NCBI GenBank assembly: GCA_964395095.1
Contig: CAYMZZ010000011.1
Location: forward strand, 124,001 to 188,000
From: CAYMZZ01 sp964395095
GTDB taxonomy: Bacteria; Bacteroidota; Bacteroidia; Chitinophagales; Chitinophagaceae
Direction: 5' to 3'
DNA: 64,000 nt
Positions within the stretch are counted from its first letter, which is position 1, and the number at the start of each line of letters is the position of its first letter. Both the position numbers and the translations under genes were made by a program. Below the pieces are notes generated by a model. That model saw nothing but the letters and a program-made list of their open reading frames with translations. It searched no databases and was not told the origin of the DNA. Below are positions 1 through 7,407 of the stretch, one piece after another.

Positions 1-2
1 AG

Positions 3-701
3 GAAGTAACGGTTCGGGGAAAAAAAGCGCAAATAATTGGCGTGATCAAAAAGCAGGGTAAACAAATGATTGGTGGATGGGAATTTGATCAAAGCATCAT
101 CCTGCCCTATCGGTTTGCGCGTACCATCATGAACGAGTTGCGTACAGATCCCATCATCATGGTACAGGGAAAAGACAATCTCAGCAGCAAGGCGCTGAAA
201 GACGAACTCACCGGTACCATGCGCGCCCTGCACAAACTCAGCCCCACCAAAGAAGCGGATTTCGCCCTGAATGATGTGAATGACCTGACAGAGGAAGTAA
301 GCTCAGCTTTTGGTGCCGTCAATGTGGGCGGATGGGCAATCGCTGTGCTATCGCTGGTAGTGGGCATGTTTGGTGTTGCCAACATCATGTTCGTAAGCGT
401 GAGGGAGCGCACCAGCCAGATAGGGCTGAAGATGGCCGTTGGGGCCAAGCGCAGGATTATCCTGGCCGAGTTTCTGCTCGAATCCGCTTTTCTTTGCATC
501 ATCGGCGGATTGATCGGACTTCTGTTGGTATTCCTCATGAGCCTTGTCCTTAATTCCTTCCTCGCCTTCCCGGTTTTTATATCAACCAATAACATGATAC
601 TCGCTATCGTAATCTGCATTGTAGTGGGCATACTGGCCGGTTTTATTCCAGCCTCACAGGCCTCCCGCATGGATCCGGTGGCGGCTATTCGCAGTACCTG
701 A
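3..701 (+). CDS. ABC transporter permease, MacB/FtsX family (3' part)
   Basis: The frame is open from the window edge, so the gene starts upstream; a GTG at 42 is internal. The first ~85 residues look like the end of a MacB periplasmic core domain. After that come a transmembrane segment (residues ~95-120 counted from base 42), the short motif RERTSQIGLKMAVGAK typical of FtsX/MacB permeases just after TM2, and two more hydrophobic helices, ending SQASRMDPVAAIRS. This is the standard C-terminus of MacB-type permeases that work with a separate ATPase in export or lipoprotein/efflux systems. It lies 14 bp before tsaD on the same strand. The substrate cannot be told. Confidence 0.85.
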   Translation, partial: EVTVRGKKAQIIGVIKKQGKQMIGGWEFDQSIILPYRFARTIMNELRTDPIIMVQGKDNLSSKALKDELTGTMRALHKLSPTKEADFALNDVNDLTEEVSSAFGAVNVGGWAIAVLSLVVGMFGVANIMFVSVRERTSQIGLKMAVGAKRRIILAEFLLESAFLCIIGGLIGLLLVFLMSLVLNSFLAFPVFISTNNMILAIVICIVVGILAGFIPASQASRMDPVAAIRST

Positions 702-715
702 TCGGAATTCAAAGT

Positions 716-1759
716 ATGGCAACCTTACTCGCAATCGAATCCAGTTGTGATGAAACCTCAGCGGCCGTTTGTCGCGACGGACAAATTCTTTCCAACCATA
801 TCGCCACACAAAAAATACATGCCGAATACGGGGGTGTGGTACCCGAGCTGGCTTCACGGGCTCACCTGGCCCATATTATTCCGGTGGTGGAAATGGCTTT
901 GAAAACGGCGGACGCCAGGATGCAGGATCTGGATGCCATCGCATTTACGCAATCGCCCGGCCTTATCGGCTCACTACTGGTGGGTGCTGAATTTGCCAAA
1001 TCCCTCGCACTCGCCCTGGAAAAACCTTTGATAGCCGTGCACCACATGCAGGCCCATGTAATCGCCAATCTAATTGAGGAACCGCGACCTGCTTTCCCCT
1101 TCCTTTGTCTTACCGTGAGTGGCGGACATACCCAAATCGTGCTTTGCGAATCGCCCCTGCAAATGCGGGTATTGGGCGAAACCATTGATGATGCGGCGGG
1201 CGAAGCTTTTGACAAGTCGGCCAAACTACTCGGCCTTCCCTACCCCGGTGGGCCATTGATTGATAAGTATGCCAAAGAAGGAGATCCTACGCGTTTTAAA
1301 TTCCCCGAGCCACAGATTGCAGGACTCGATTTCAGTTTTAGCGGACTCAAAACCGCCATACTTTACTTCCTGCAAAATGCGGGAACCAGCCAGGTGTATA
1401 AGGAAGAATTTCGCGCCAGCGAAGAAGAAAAGCAGGCTTTCATTCAAAATAACCTGCCCGATATATGCGCTTCCATCCAGCAACGGATCGTGAGTATTTT
1501 GCTCAATAAGTTGAAAAAAGCCAGCGCGCAAACCGGCATTACCGATATCTGCCTGGCCGGGGGCGTGTCGGCCAATAGCGGTCTGCGTTCAGCATTCACA
1601 CAATTGGGCGAACAATTGGGATGGCGCACTTATATTCCTGCATTCCAGTATTGCACCGACAATGCCGGCATGATTGCCATGACCGCCTGGTATAAGTACC
1701 AGGCCGGGGAATTTAGCCCACTTGAGACCACTGTAACGGCAAGAGCCAGTTGGCAATAA
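716..1759 (+). CDS. tsaD: tRNA N6-adenosine threonylcarbamoyltransferase TsaD
   Basis: TsaD transfers threonylcarbamoyl from TC-AMP to A37 of ANN-decoding tRNAs, working with TsaB/TsaE in the cytoplasm. The 347-aa length is normal. It starts with the ASKHA phosphate motif IESSCDETSAAV, has the metal-binding HHMQAH motif near residues 105-110, the SGGHTQI motif, and the C-terminal CTDNAGMIA motif with the metal-ligand Asp. The ATG at 716 follows the permease stop closely. It is a core housekeeping gene, and its base composition is clearly richer in G+C than the DNA after 4060. A strong hairpin follows the stop. Confidence 0.97.
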   Translation: MATLLAIESSCDETSAAVCRDGQILSNHIATQKIHAEYGGVVPELASRAHLAHIIPVVEMALKTADARMQDLDAIAFTQSPGLIGSLLVGAEFAKSLALALEKPLIAVHHMQAHVIANLIEEPRPAFPFLCLTVSGGHTQIVLCESPLQMRVLGETIDDAAGEAFDKSAKLLGLPYPGGPLIDKYAKEGDPTRFKFPEPQIAGLDFSFSGLKTAILYFLQNAGTSQVYKEEFRASEEEKQAFIQNNLPDICASIQQRIVSILLNKLKKASAQTGITDICLAGGVSANSGLRSAFTQLGEQLGWRTYIPAFQYCTDNAGMIAMTAWYKYQAGEFSPLETTVTARASWQ

Positions 1760-1760
1760 C

Positions 1761-1788
1761 CTGCTTTTGTCGCATGCGACAAAAGCAG
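1761..1788. terminator. 28-bp perfect palindrome between convergent genes
   Basis: CTGCTTTTGTCGC / GCGACAAAAGCAG meet at a central AT, giving a perfect 28-bp palindrome directly after the tsaD stop and one base before the end of the convergent trmN6 gene. It would form a hairpin in transcripts of either strand, so I read it as a bidirectional terminator. There is no long T-run, so the termination role is inferred from placement. Confidence 0.7.
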
Positions 1789-1789
1789 A

Positions 1790-2518
1790 TCAGAGTGCCA
1801 GGTAATAGTCTTTGAGAAGAAAGATGAATTCAGGGCTGTATTGATTTGATTCGTCGCGGATCGGCCATTCCTTTTCCTGCCTATGAAGGCCGGGCTGAGC
1901 GCTATGCGTTCCGCGTAGGAGTAAACGAAAAGGCGAATGCCCGGGTGTTTGGCGGATGCGCAACAATTCTGTCAACTGCAGGTTTTGTTTTGCCAGGCGG
2001 CCCTGGAGTGATGGCCAGCTCCGGGCGGGAAGCAGCAGAAAAAATTCGCCATGCGCAGCCATTCTTCTTCCAATCTGCTGCAAAAGATCATCAAGTGGTA
2101 AACTTTGCTGATGCCAGGCCAGGTTCCGGTCAGTATCCGGCGATAGGAGATCGTTCTCGTAAAAGGGAGGGTTGCTGAAAACAACATCATATTTTTTCTC
2201 CGATAAAATGTTTTCGTCGAGAATATTCCCTTCCATCAGCTTTATTCGGTTTGAAAAGGGCGACATCCTGATATTCTCCCCGGCTTCTGCAGCCGCACCC
2301 GGCTCCATTTCCACCGCATGAATCATCATGGCCGATTTCTGTGCCAGCATCAGGGAGAGCAAGCCCGTACCGGTGCCAATGTCCAAGGCCTCACCGGCAC
2401 GGTCTTTCAAACAATGCGCCATCCAGGCACCAAAGAGGCAGGCGTCAGTCGTCACTTTCATGGCCGAGCGGACCTGGTTGATGCGAAACTGTTTGAACTG
2501 AAAATAAGTATTGGCCAC
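1790..2518 (-). CDS. trmN6: tRNA1(Val) (adenine(37)-N6)-methyltransferase (YfiC/TrmN6)
   Basis: Class I SAM-dependent methyltransferase of 242 aa. The SAM-binding glycine motif DIGTGTGLLSLML is at residues ~47-59, and the catalytic NPPF motif (VFSNPPFYEND) of N6-adenine methyltransferases is at ~115-118. The N-terminus FQFKQFRINQ is typical of the TrmN6/YfiC family, which methylates A37 of tRNA1(Val). It is convergent with tsaD and ends at the shared palindrome. Two neighbouring tRNA-modification genes fit a core region. A related N6-methyltransferase (PrmC-like) is less likely because of the N-terminal signature. Confidence 0.9.
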   Translation of the reverse strand: MANTYFQFKQFRINQVRSAMKVTTDACLFGAWMAHCLKDRAGEALDIGTGTGLLSLMLAQKSAMMIHAVEMEPGAAAEAGENIRMSPFSNRIKLMEGNILDENILSEKKYDVVFSNPPFYENDLLSPDTDRNLAWHQQSLPLDDLLQQIGRRMAAHGEFFLLLPARSWPSLQGRLAKQNLQLTELLRIRQTPGHSPFRLLLRGTHSAQPGLHRQEKEWPIRDESNQYSPEFIFLLKDYYLAL

Positions 2519-2556
2519 AGGGGGTGGTTTCCGGGTGATCGTTTTTTAGGCCGCCA

Positions 2557-3762
2557 TCATGGTTTCCCCGCCACATAGTCTTGCAGGTATCCGAATGCCG
2601 CTGTCAGCGCGCCATCGCGGGTCATTGTCGCCCTTTCTATCAGTGGCGAACCTCCTTTCAGGAGATCATCCAGCACAAACTTGATCAACTGTTCTCCAAA
2701 GTAGCGTGAGGCATCGCGAGGCAGTTCGTTGGGCAGGTTGCCCACGGCCACCACATCGATTGAATTGGGCAGATAGGGCTTTGTTTTTTGCAGGGTCTGG
2801 CGATCCACACCATATACCGGATCTTCAATGGTCTGATCACCCAGGTTGATAGGAACCGAACCATCGGCATCATCCGTAATATCGGAAATGGTACGGATGA
2901 TGAAGTTATCGTTGGCAACATCTTTCTTTTCAAAGAGCCGTGGCACCTGCTGATCCCAGTACACGCCATTCATCAGGATATCCGTTTGCTCGGCATAAGG
3001 CAGGAACTTGCATTGGTACAATTGAGGTGATTCGTGAAACTCGTGGCGGCTGTAGCCACCGTCTGCCCGACGGGCATAAAGGTCGGCGCCCTTCAGTTGC
3101 GTATAAACCGGATAAGCAAAACGACGGTGCAGGTAATCGTCGGGCTCCACCTCGTGGATACCCATCAGGTTCATGATCTCGAGAATGCCATGTGCCACGC
3201 GACCGGAACCCGTGACGGCTATCTTCACATTGGGCAGGCGCAGGCCAAAATAAGTATGGATCAGCTCCCGAAAGCTACGCTGCTTATAGACCCGCTCCAT
3301 CGTATAGAGGCCGGTGCGATTGCCATACGCCATCATGCCATTATGGGCACCTACCACGCCTGCAAAAAAGCCAAACCCGATGATGCGCTGCCCGTCTTCA
3401 TGCTCCAGGCATTCATAATCAATCAGGCGGATATTGCTGGCCAGGATGGCCTGCATCAGAGCCCGGTTATAGGGCTGCTTTTTGCGGGTATGGGAAAAGA
3501 ACAGGTAGGTTTTGTTGGGAATCAACTGCTTTATGGGTACTTCCTTTATGCCGAGTAGCAGGTCGCAATCTTCCACGGAGTCCTTTACCGTAATACCGGC
3601 CTGCCGGTATTCCCGGTCGCTGAAACAGCGGTCGGGTGATGATTCCACGCAAATCTCCACCGAGGGGTATTGCTCTTTGATCCATTTGCATTGCGCGGGA
3701 ATAAGGGCCACCCGGTTATCGGCAGGGATCTTGCCTTCGCGTATCAATCCTATTTTTACCAT
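2557..3762 (-). CDS. Saccharopine/alanine dehydrogenase-like oxidoreductase
   Basis: NAD(P)-dependent oxidoreductase of about 401 aa with an AlaDH/PNT-type N-terminal domain (MVKIGLIREGKIPADNR) and a Rossmann part (IAVTGSGRVAHGILEIM). The C-terminal signature NLPNELPRDASRYFGEQL is what lysine-forming saccharopine dehydrogenases and LOR/SDH-type enzymes show. I chose the ATG at 3762. An upstream ATG at 3795 would add 11 residues lying in a poly-T/promoter-like tract and is less likely. The substrate is not certain: saccharopine dehydrogenase-like is the best guess. Confidence 0.8.
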   Translation of the reverse strand: MVKIGLIREGKIPADNRVALIPAQCKWIKEQYPSVEICVESSPDRCFSDREYRQAGITVKDSVEDCDLLLGIKEVPIKQLIPNKTYLFFSHTRKKQPYNRALMQAILASNIRLIDYECLEHEDGQRIIGFGFFAGVVGAHNGMMAYGNRTGLYTMERVYKQRSFRELIHTYFGLRLPNVKIAVTGSGRVAHGILEIMNLMGIHEVEPDDYLHRRFAYPVYTQLKGADLYARRADGGYSRHEFHESPQLYQCKFLPYAEQTDILMNGVYWDQQVPRLFEKKDVANDNFIIRTISDITDDADGSVPINLGDQTIEDPVYGVDRQTLQKTKPYLPNSIDVVAVGNLPNELPRDASRYFGEQLIKFVLDDLLKGGSPLIERATMTRDGALTAAFGYLQDYVAGKP

Positions 3763-3810
3763 GTAGCAAATATCATTTTTTTTGGATTCCGGCAACCGGC
3801 TGTGTTGTGG

Positions 3811-3818
3811 TATCTTTG
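3811..3818 (+). promoter_or_regulatory. Bacteroidota -7 promoter element TATCTTTG
   Basis: TATCTTTG fits the TAnnTTTG -7 consensus of Bacteroidota housekeeping sigma. The start codon of the mini-ORF at 3823 lies where transcription would begin, suggesting a leaderless message. The -33 TTTG at 3781 is spaced a little too far (26 bp), so the -33 part is weak. Confidence 0.55.
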
Positions 3819-3822
3819 CGGC

Positions 3823-3909
3823 ATGGCAAATGAACGGAGCATCATCCTGAAAATATTGGGCCGGATCGGAAGATGGCTAAAACCCCGCCGCCGTTGTTGC
3901 GAATCCTGA
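3823..3909 (+). CDS. 28-aa basic mini-protein ending in Cys-Cys
   Basis: ATG-to-TGA frame encoding MANERSIILKILGRIGRWLK followed by PRRRCCES. It has an amphipathic, positively charged stretch and a Cys-Cys pair next to the C-terminus. It stands directly behind a TAnnTTTG promoter element and just before tRNA-Leu. A second ORF of similar length and layout occurs at 6866-6949, which is the main reason to treat this one as real. I know no function. It could be a membrane-surface peptide, or part of a short leader transcript upstream of the tRNA. Confidence 0.45.
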   Translation: MANERSIILKILGRIGRWLKPRRRCCES

Positions 3910-3968
3910 ACCAGGCGGAAGGGATACTTCTTCGTCATATCCCGAAAATGCTTTAATATTGCATCCCC

Positions 3969-5570
3969 TTAACGCCCGGGTGGCGGAATTGGTAGACGCA
4001 GCAGACTCAAAATCTGCCGTTCGCAAGAATGTGCTGGTTCGATTCCAGTCCCGGGCACCAGATTGGAAAGCTCCGAATTTTCGGAGCTTTTCTTATTTTT
4101 TGACCCCTTGAAATCCTTGCCTGGTCTGCATATTAGAGAAACGATGCCTTTTAACTTTATGGTTCGATATTGATTTTCTTCAAAAACCAATTTTTCGGCC
4201 AATATCGAACCGAGGATCTGTTGTTTGGCTTGCAAATCCGCTTCCACAAAGTATTTGGGCAGATTCCCAAGTAAATCACAGCAAAAACCGATTTGTTCTC
4301 TCAGGTCGGAATCCAATGTGCTTATTTTTTCAATTTCCCTTTCAATCTTAACAATCTCCCCTTCGTATTCGTCCTTTATTTCCCTGTATTCAGTAGCATC
4401 AATCTCCTTATCCAACATTAGCCTTCTGGCATTTGCAACTCTACCTTTTGCTTTTTCAATCTCCAATCTAAGTTTAGCTATATGCTCCAGCTTGTCGGTC
4501 TTGCTAAGCTTCAGGTGATTTTCTACTGATTCTTTAAGAGAACGAATCACGCCAATATTGGAGGTTACTTCCACAAGTTTTTTAACCAGCTCTTTGTTTG
4601 CCAGCTCCGCTTTAAATCTCTCTTTGCAACCATGCTGACAATGGTAATAGAAGTATTTGCCCCCATTTCCCTTTGATGCACTTCCGGTTATTTTACTACC
4701 GCATTGCTTGCATAGTAAATATCCTCTTAACGGCAATTCTTCCTTTGCGGTTTGTCTTGTTGGGAATTTTCTTTTTCTTCCATTTAAAACATCCTGCACT
4801 TCATCAAACAATTCCTGAGAGATGATAGGCTCATGCGATGCTTTTATAACCATTGCCTTTTCGTCCTTATAAGCGGGAATAAAGATTCTTCCGCAATAGA
4901 TTGGATTACGCAATAAATTCCACATTTGGCTTTTGCCGACTTTCAGTCCCTTAGCTCTCGCCATCTTCCATATCTCCATCACATTGTTTACACCCTTAGC
5001 CGTTTCTTCAAAAACCCATTCAATCAGTTGAGCATCTTTGCCCGGTTCAATTATGGGGTTATTATTCTCGTCCCTTGCATTCCTATAACCTCTCGGAGCC
5101 ATATTCACATGCCTGCCTTCTTTCATTGCTTTACGCATTCCTGCAATAGTATTGAGTGACCTTCTATCGTTTTCTACTTCAGGTGCAGCCAAATAAATAG
5201 CAAGCATGATCTTACTTTCAGGAATACTCATATCCAATGGCTGTTCGATTGCCTGTGGCTCTATTCCCATCTTTGCCAGCTTGCTAATCATCACATAGGA
5301 TTCAGCTACGTTCCGGGAGAACCTGTCCCATTTTAGAAACAGAAGCAAATCAGCGGAGTTCTTATGCTTCTTCAAATGTTCAATTAGCTTATTAAACTCA
5401 GGGCGATCAAAAGTTTTTCCCGAATAGTCCTCCCAAAATGAACCCACAATTTCAATATTGTGATGCTCGCAGTATTGCCTGAGCCGGTCGTCCTGATGTT
5501 TTTGGCTATAACCTTTTTCAGCCTGTTCGTCTGTACTTACTCGGATGTAGAGGTATGCTCTTTGTTTCAT
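3969..5570 (-). CDS. Large serine recombinase (resolvase/integrase family)
   Basis: A 533-aa site-specific serine recombinase. The N-terminal resolvase domain starts YLYIRVSTDEQAEKG with the nucleophile Ser12 and has the Arg-containing FLKWDRFSRN motif near residue 82. A recombinase domain follows, then a zinc ribbon (Cys287, Cys290, Cys311, Cys315) and a coiled-coil region at ~345-420 rich in Leu/Glu/Lys. Residues 504-533 are simply the antisense of tRNA-Leu, so the natural C-terminus in the circular form of the element is probably different. The gene also reads through the tRNA terminator hairpin. Its position at the tRNA 3' end marks it as the integrase of the adjoining island. It starts at ATG 5570. 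Confidence 0.9.
   Translation of the reverse strand: MKQRAYLYIRVSTDEQAEKGYSQKHQDDRLRQYCEHHNIEIVGSFWEDYSGKTFDRPEFNKLIEHLKKHKNSADLLLFLKWDRFSRNVAESYVMISKLAKMGIEPQAIEQPLDMSIPESKIMLAIYLAAPEVENDRRSLNTIAGMRKAMKEGRHVNMAPRGYRNARDENNNPIIEPGKDAQLIEWVFEETAKGVNNVMEIWKMARAKGLKVGKSQMWNLLRNPIYCGRIFIPAYKDEKAMVIKASHEPIISQELFDEVQDVLNGRKRKFPTRQTAKEELPLRGYLLCKQCGSKITGSASKGNGGKYFYYHCQHGCKERFKAELANKELVKKLVEVTSNIGVIRSLKESVENHLKLSKTDKLEHIAKLRLEIEKAKGRVANARRLMLDKEIDATEYREIKDEYEGEIVKIEREIEKISTLDSDLREQIGFCCDLLGNLPKYFVEADLQAKQQILGSILAEKLVFEENQYRTIKLKGIVSLICRPGKDFKGSKNKKSSENSELSNLVPGTGIEPAHSCERQILSLLRLPIPPPGR
3974..4060 (+). tRNA. tRNA-Leu (anticodon CAA)
   Basis: An 87-nt cloverleaf with acceptor stem GCCCGGG/CCCGGGC, discriminator A and encoded CCA at 4058-4060. 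The anticodon stem GCAGA/TCTGC encloses the loop CTCAAAA, giving anticodon CAA (reads UUG). A long variable arm, as expected for a class II tRNA, precedes the T-arm GGTTCGATTCC. Its 3' end is the junction with the serine-recombinase gene, so it is the likely integration site of the island. Confidence 0.95.
4067..4095 (+). terminator. Rho-independent terminator after tRNA-Leu
   Basis: A 10-bp perfect stem, AAAGCTCCGA (4067-4076) and TCGGAGCTTT (4081-4090), with a 4-base loop and a following T-rich tract. It sits seven bases after the tRNA CCA. It overlaps the 3' coding part of the recombinase on the other strand. Confidence 0.8.
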
Positions 5571-5585
5571 GGGTGTCAGTTGTAT

Positions 5586-6431
5586 TTATTGAAATAACTT
5601 TTGCTTGCTTTTGTTTAATTCTCTCATAGTGAGATGTCGTAATCGAAATGACTTTGGAAATAAAATCAAGTTGAATTCATTGAGAGCAACCTGCCTGGAT
5701 AAGGAACGGATAGAAGGCGGTTTTTTTGAAATATAATTTTCGAGAATATTTCGTGCTTCATGTATCCTTGCTGTCTCCCAAGGAGTAAAGAATTGGGCTG
5801 TCGCTTTTCTTCTAAAGGCATTCTCTAATATTTGATATAGCAACTCCCGGACCTTGAGATCAAAATAAAATTGTCGGGTTGCTTCATCATACGGGCAATT
5901 TAGGATTTGAGTGGTGATTTCTTTCATGGAAGGAAGTGTCCAGCCGGTCTTCCCTGGTAATATCATTCCCGGTGATGAGAGCAAAACATTTTTTAACTCG
6001 GGGAAGAAAGGAAGAAGTTCTTTCAAAAGTTTCGGAGAATAGAAAAAGTCAAGTGCCCTGAATTCGTTGTTCTTTTCAAATATAGCGCTGCAGTCAGTGG
6101 ATTCGGTAAAGAAACAGGTATATTGATCCTGTCTGATGTGTAGCTTTCCAATCGTATCAAATTTCTTACGGGTACCATTTTTTAGCATGAAATAACTATA
6201 AAGGCCATCGGTATGTATCCAACCACTGGCATTAACCCTCTTAAGGAATTTGCCAATAATGAAACGTATCGAGTAATGTTCTCCGGTCAATTCCTGAAGA
6301 ACCAATTCAGCAATATTTGTCTTGGTAGATAATGCACCAGCTCCATGAAGAATAGGGCCTGCGTAATCAGAGGGTAAGCCAGGTTGAAATTCCAATAATT
6401 CGCCATTCGATAAGGTAAGTTCGATTGCCAT
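5586..6431 (-). CDS. AraC-family regulator with truncated DNA-binding domain
   Basis: A 281-aa protein that looks like a Bacteroidota AraC-type regulator. It has a long N-terminal sensor part, then at ~residue 222 the linker/HTH start ARIHEARNILENYIS and the first HTH (PSIRSLSRQVALNEFNL). After this the usual second half of the AraC domain is replaced by only ~26 residues, where ~60-70 are expected. The gene thus lacks the second helix-turn-helix and may be a decayed or deleted copy. It lies 15 bp upstream of the recombinase and on the same strand, so it could be co-transcribed with it. Confidence 0.6.
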   Translation of the reverse strand: MAIELTLSNGELLEFQPGLPSDYAGPILHGAGALSTKTNIAELVLQELTGEHYSIRFIIGKFLKRVNASGWIHTDGLYSYFMLKNGTRKKFDTIGKLHIRQDQYTCFFTESTDCSAIFEKNNEFRALDFFYSPKLLKELLPFFPELKNVLLSSPGMILPGKTGWTLPSMKEITTQILNCPYDEATRQFYFDLKVRELLYQILENAFRRKATAQFFTPWETARIHEARNILENYISKKPPSIRSLSRQVALNEFNLILFPKSFRLRHLTMRELNKSKQKLFQ

Positions 6432-6793
6432 AGGTTTGCTTTAAACTCCTCAAACAGAACCTGAGCCACTGTTTAACCTACTTAACTTCCACGGGGCGCC
6501 AGGATATTATGATTAGGCAACAAAAATCAAATTTAATATTTCTATCTGAAAAGAGAAATGAGAAAACACGAGGGGTGGAATGCTAAAAGTACGAAAACCA
6601 GCTTTTAATGCCACTTCAATCTAAAATTCTCTCTAACCAGTGTAGATGACCAGGCGCATTACTTCCGCCTTATTTGGTCCAGCTTCCGGCAAATAAGCAG
6701 GAATACTTAGTTGTATCTGCCGGTAAAAAGTCAATCTGTGACGCCGAAAAGCTCTAAATTTGATTTAACATTGTATTACACATTTTAAGTGTG
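6432..6793. other. Gene-poor spacer, no clear gene
   Basis: No convincing ORF over 60 codons is seen between the AraC-like gene and the terminator at 6794. A short plus-strand open stretch around 6650-6760 reads protein-like in more than one frame, but it has no start context and several stops. It may be a remnant of a deleted gene whose terminator survives at 6794-6824. Confidence 0.4.
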
Positions 6794-6824
6794 CCGGGCA
6801 GGTTCTCCTGCCTGGTTTTGTTTT
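6794..6824 (+). terminator. Rho-independent terminator without an intact upstream gene
   Basis: Stem CCGGGCAGG (6794-6802), loop TTCT, CCTGCCTGG (6807-6815, one G-T pair), followed by TTTTGTTTT. It points to the right, yet no intact plus-strand gene precedes it, which supports loss of a gene in the spacer. Its T-run also supplies the -33 TTTG of the next promoter. Confidence 0.7.
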
Positions 6825-6841
6825 ACTGATTGCCCAATTGG

Positions 6842-6849
6842 TAACTTTG
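6842..6849 (+). promoter_or_regulatory. Bacteroidota -7 promoter element TAACTTTG
   Basis: TAACTTTG fits TAnnTTTG, with a TTTG (6817-6820) 21 bp upstream as the -33 element: a good full promoter match. It is followed by GCGGCA, the same six bases as after the promoter at 3811, and by the mini-ORF at 6866. Confidence 0.6.
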
Positions 6850-6865
6850 CGGCAAATATCAATCG

Positions 6866-6949
6866 ATGACTATTGTTAAGAGCATAGGACATTTTTTCTG
6901 GCGTATTTTCAAAGCCGTCTTCGTTCGTAAAAAAGATTGTTGCAAGTAA
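6866..6949 (+). CDS. 27-aa mini-protein ending in Cys-Cys-Lys
   Basis: ATG-to-TAA frame encoding MTIVKSIGHFFWRIFKAVFV followed by RKKDCCK. Like the ORF at 3823 it is short, with a hydrophobic/amphipathic helix, a basic patch and a Cys-Cys pair at the C-terminus, and it lies right behind a TAnnTTTG promoter. Its stop is 16 bp before the ArsR operator, so it could be a short upstream unit in front of the mercury operon. I do not recognise a family. Confidence 0.5.
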   Translation: MTIVKSIGHFFWRIFKAVFVRKKDCCK

Positions 6950-6965
6950 TACCTCATTCCCATGT

Positions 6966-6987
6966 TATTTAAGTATTTGCTTAAATA
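6966..6987. promoter_or_regulatory. Palindromic ArsR/SmtB-type operator
   Basis: TATTTAAG (6966-6973), a 6-bp spacer, then the exact reverse complement CTTAAATA (6980-6987). The layout matches operators of ArsR/SmtB/CzrA metalloregulators. It covers the -33 region of the promoter whose -7 element is TACCTTTG at 7001-7008, so a bound repressor would block transcription of the arsR-merTP operon. Autoregulation is inferred. Confidence 0.75.
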
Positions 6988-7000
6988 GGCAAACTTTAAT

Positions 7001-7008
7001 TACCTTTG
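7001..7008 (+). promoter_or_regulatory. -7 promoter element TACCTTTG of the arsR-merTP operon
   Basis: TACCTTTG fits TAnnTTTG and lies 21 bp before the ATG at 7030. The TTTG inside the operator (6976-6979) could serve as the -33 element, spaced 21 bp. Confidence 0.6.
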
Positions 7009-7029
7009 TTCTAAATAACAAAGTTGACA

Positions 7030-7407
7030 ATGGGTAATGACAGTTGCATAAGAATACTGGGTGATATAGAGCAAATAAATAGCTGCCGTGAAAAATTAAA
7101 AGTAAACTCGCAATCCTTTGTGCAGTTGAGTCAAATTCTTTCACTTACCGGTAATGAAGTAAGGCTGAAAATACTATTCTTGCTGGAAGAAGAAGACGAC
7201 CTATGCCCTTGCGACCTGAGTGATATTTTAGGAATGAGTGTTCCTGCGGTTTCGCAGCATTTACGCAAACTGAAAGACGGCAATATCATTCAAAGCCGTA
7301 AAGAAGGACAGACAATTTTTTATTCACTCAAACCAGAGCAATTAAAAATTCTTCGACCTTTTTTTAAAATCATTAATCGCCAAAATACAGTATCACAATA
7401 TTTATGA
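7030..7407 (+). CDS. ArsR-family metalloregulator of the mer-type operon
   Basis: Winged-helix repressor of 125 aa from the ATG at 7030; the TTG at 7024 is a less likely start. The family core GNEVRLKILFLLEEEDDLC is followed by CPCDLSDILGMSVPAVSQHL, the recognition helix, and RKEGQTIFYSL, the wing. The Cys-Pro-Cys at the start of the alpha-3 region is placed like the ELCVCDL metal site of ArsR, so As/Sb/Hg-type soft-metal sensing is plausible. It overlaps merTP by four bases (ATGA), showing translational coupling. The palindrome at 6966 is its likely operator. Confidence 0.9.
   Translation: MGNDSCIRILGDIEQINSCREKLKVNSQSFVQLSQILSLTGNEVRLKILFLLEEEDDLCPCDLSDILGMSVPAVSQHLRKLKDGNIIQSRKEGQTIFYSLKPEQLKILRPFFKIINRQNTVSQYL

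Noticed and set aside
107..712. Long minus-strand ORF (201 aa) opposite the ABC permease
   Set aside because: It is a shadow of the permease, with no domain and a low-complexity sequence; the plus-strand frame matches FtsX/MacB motifs.
3970..4060. The last 30 residues of the recombinase as a real protein domain
   Set aside because: They are the antisense of tRNA-Leu. I keep them only as the reading frame of the integrated form.
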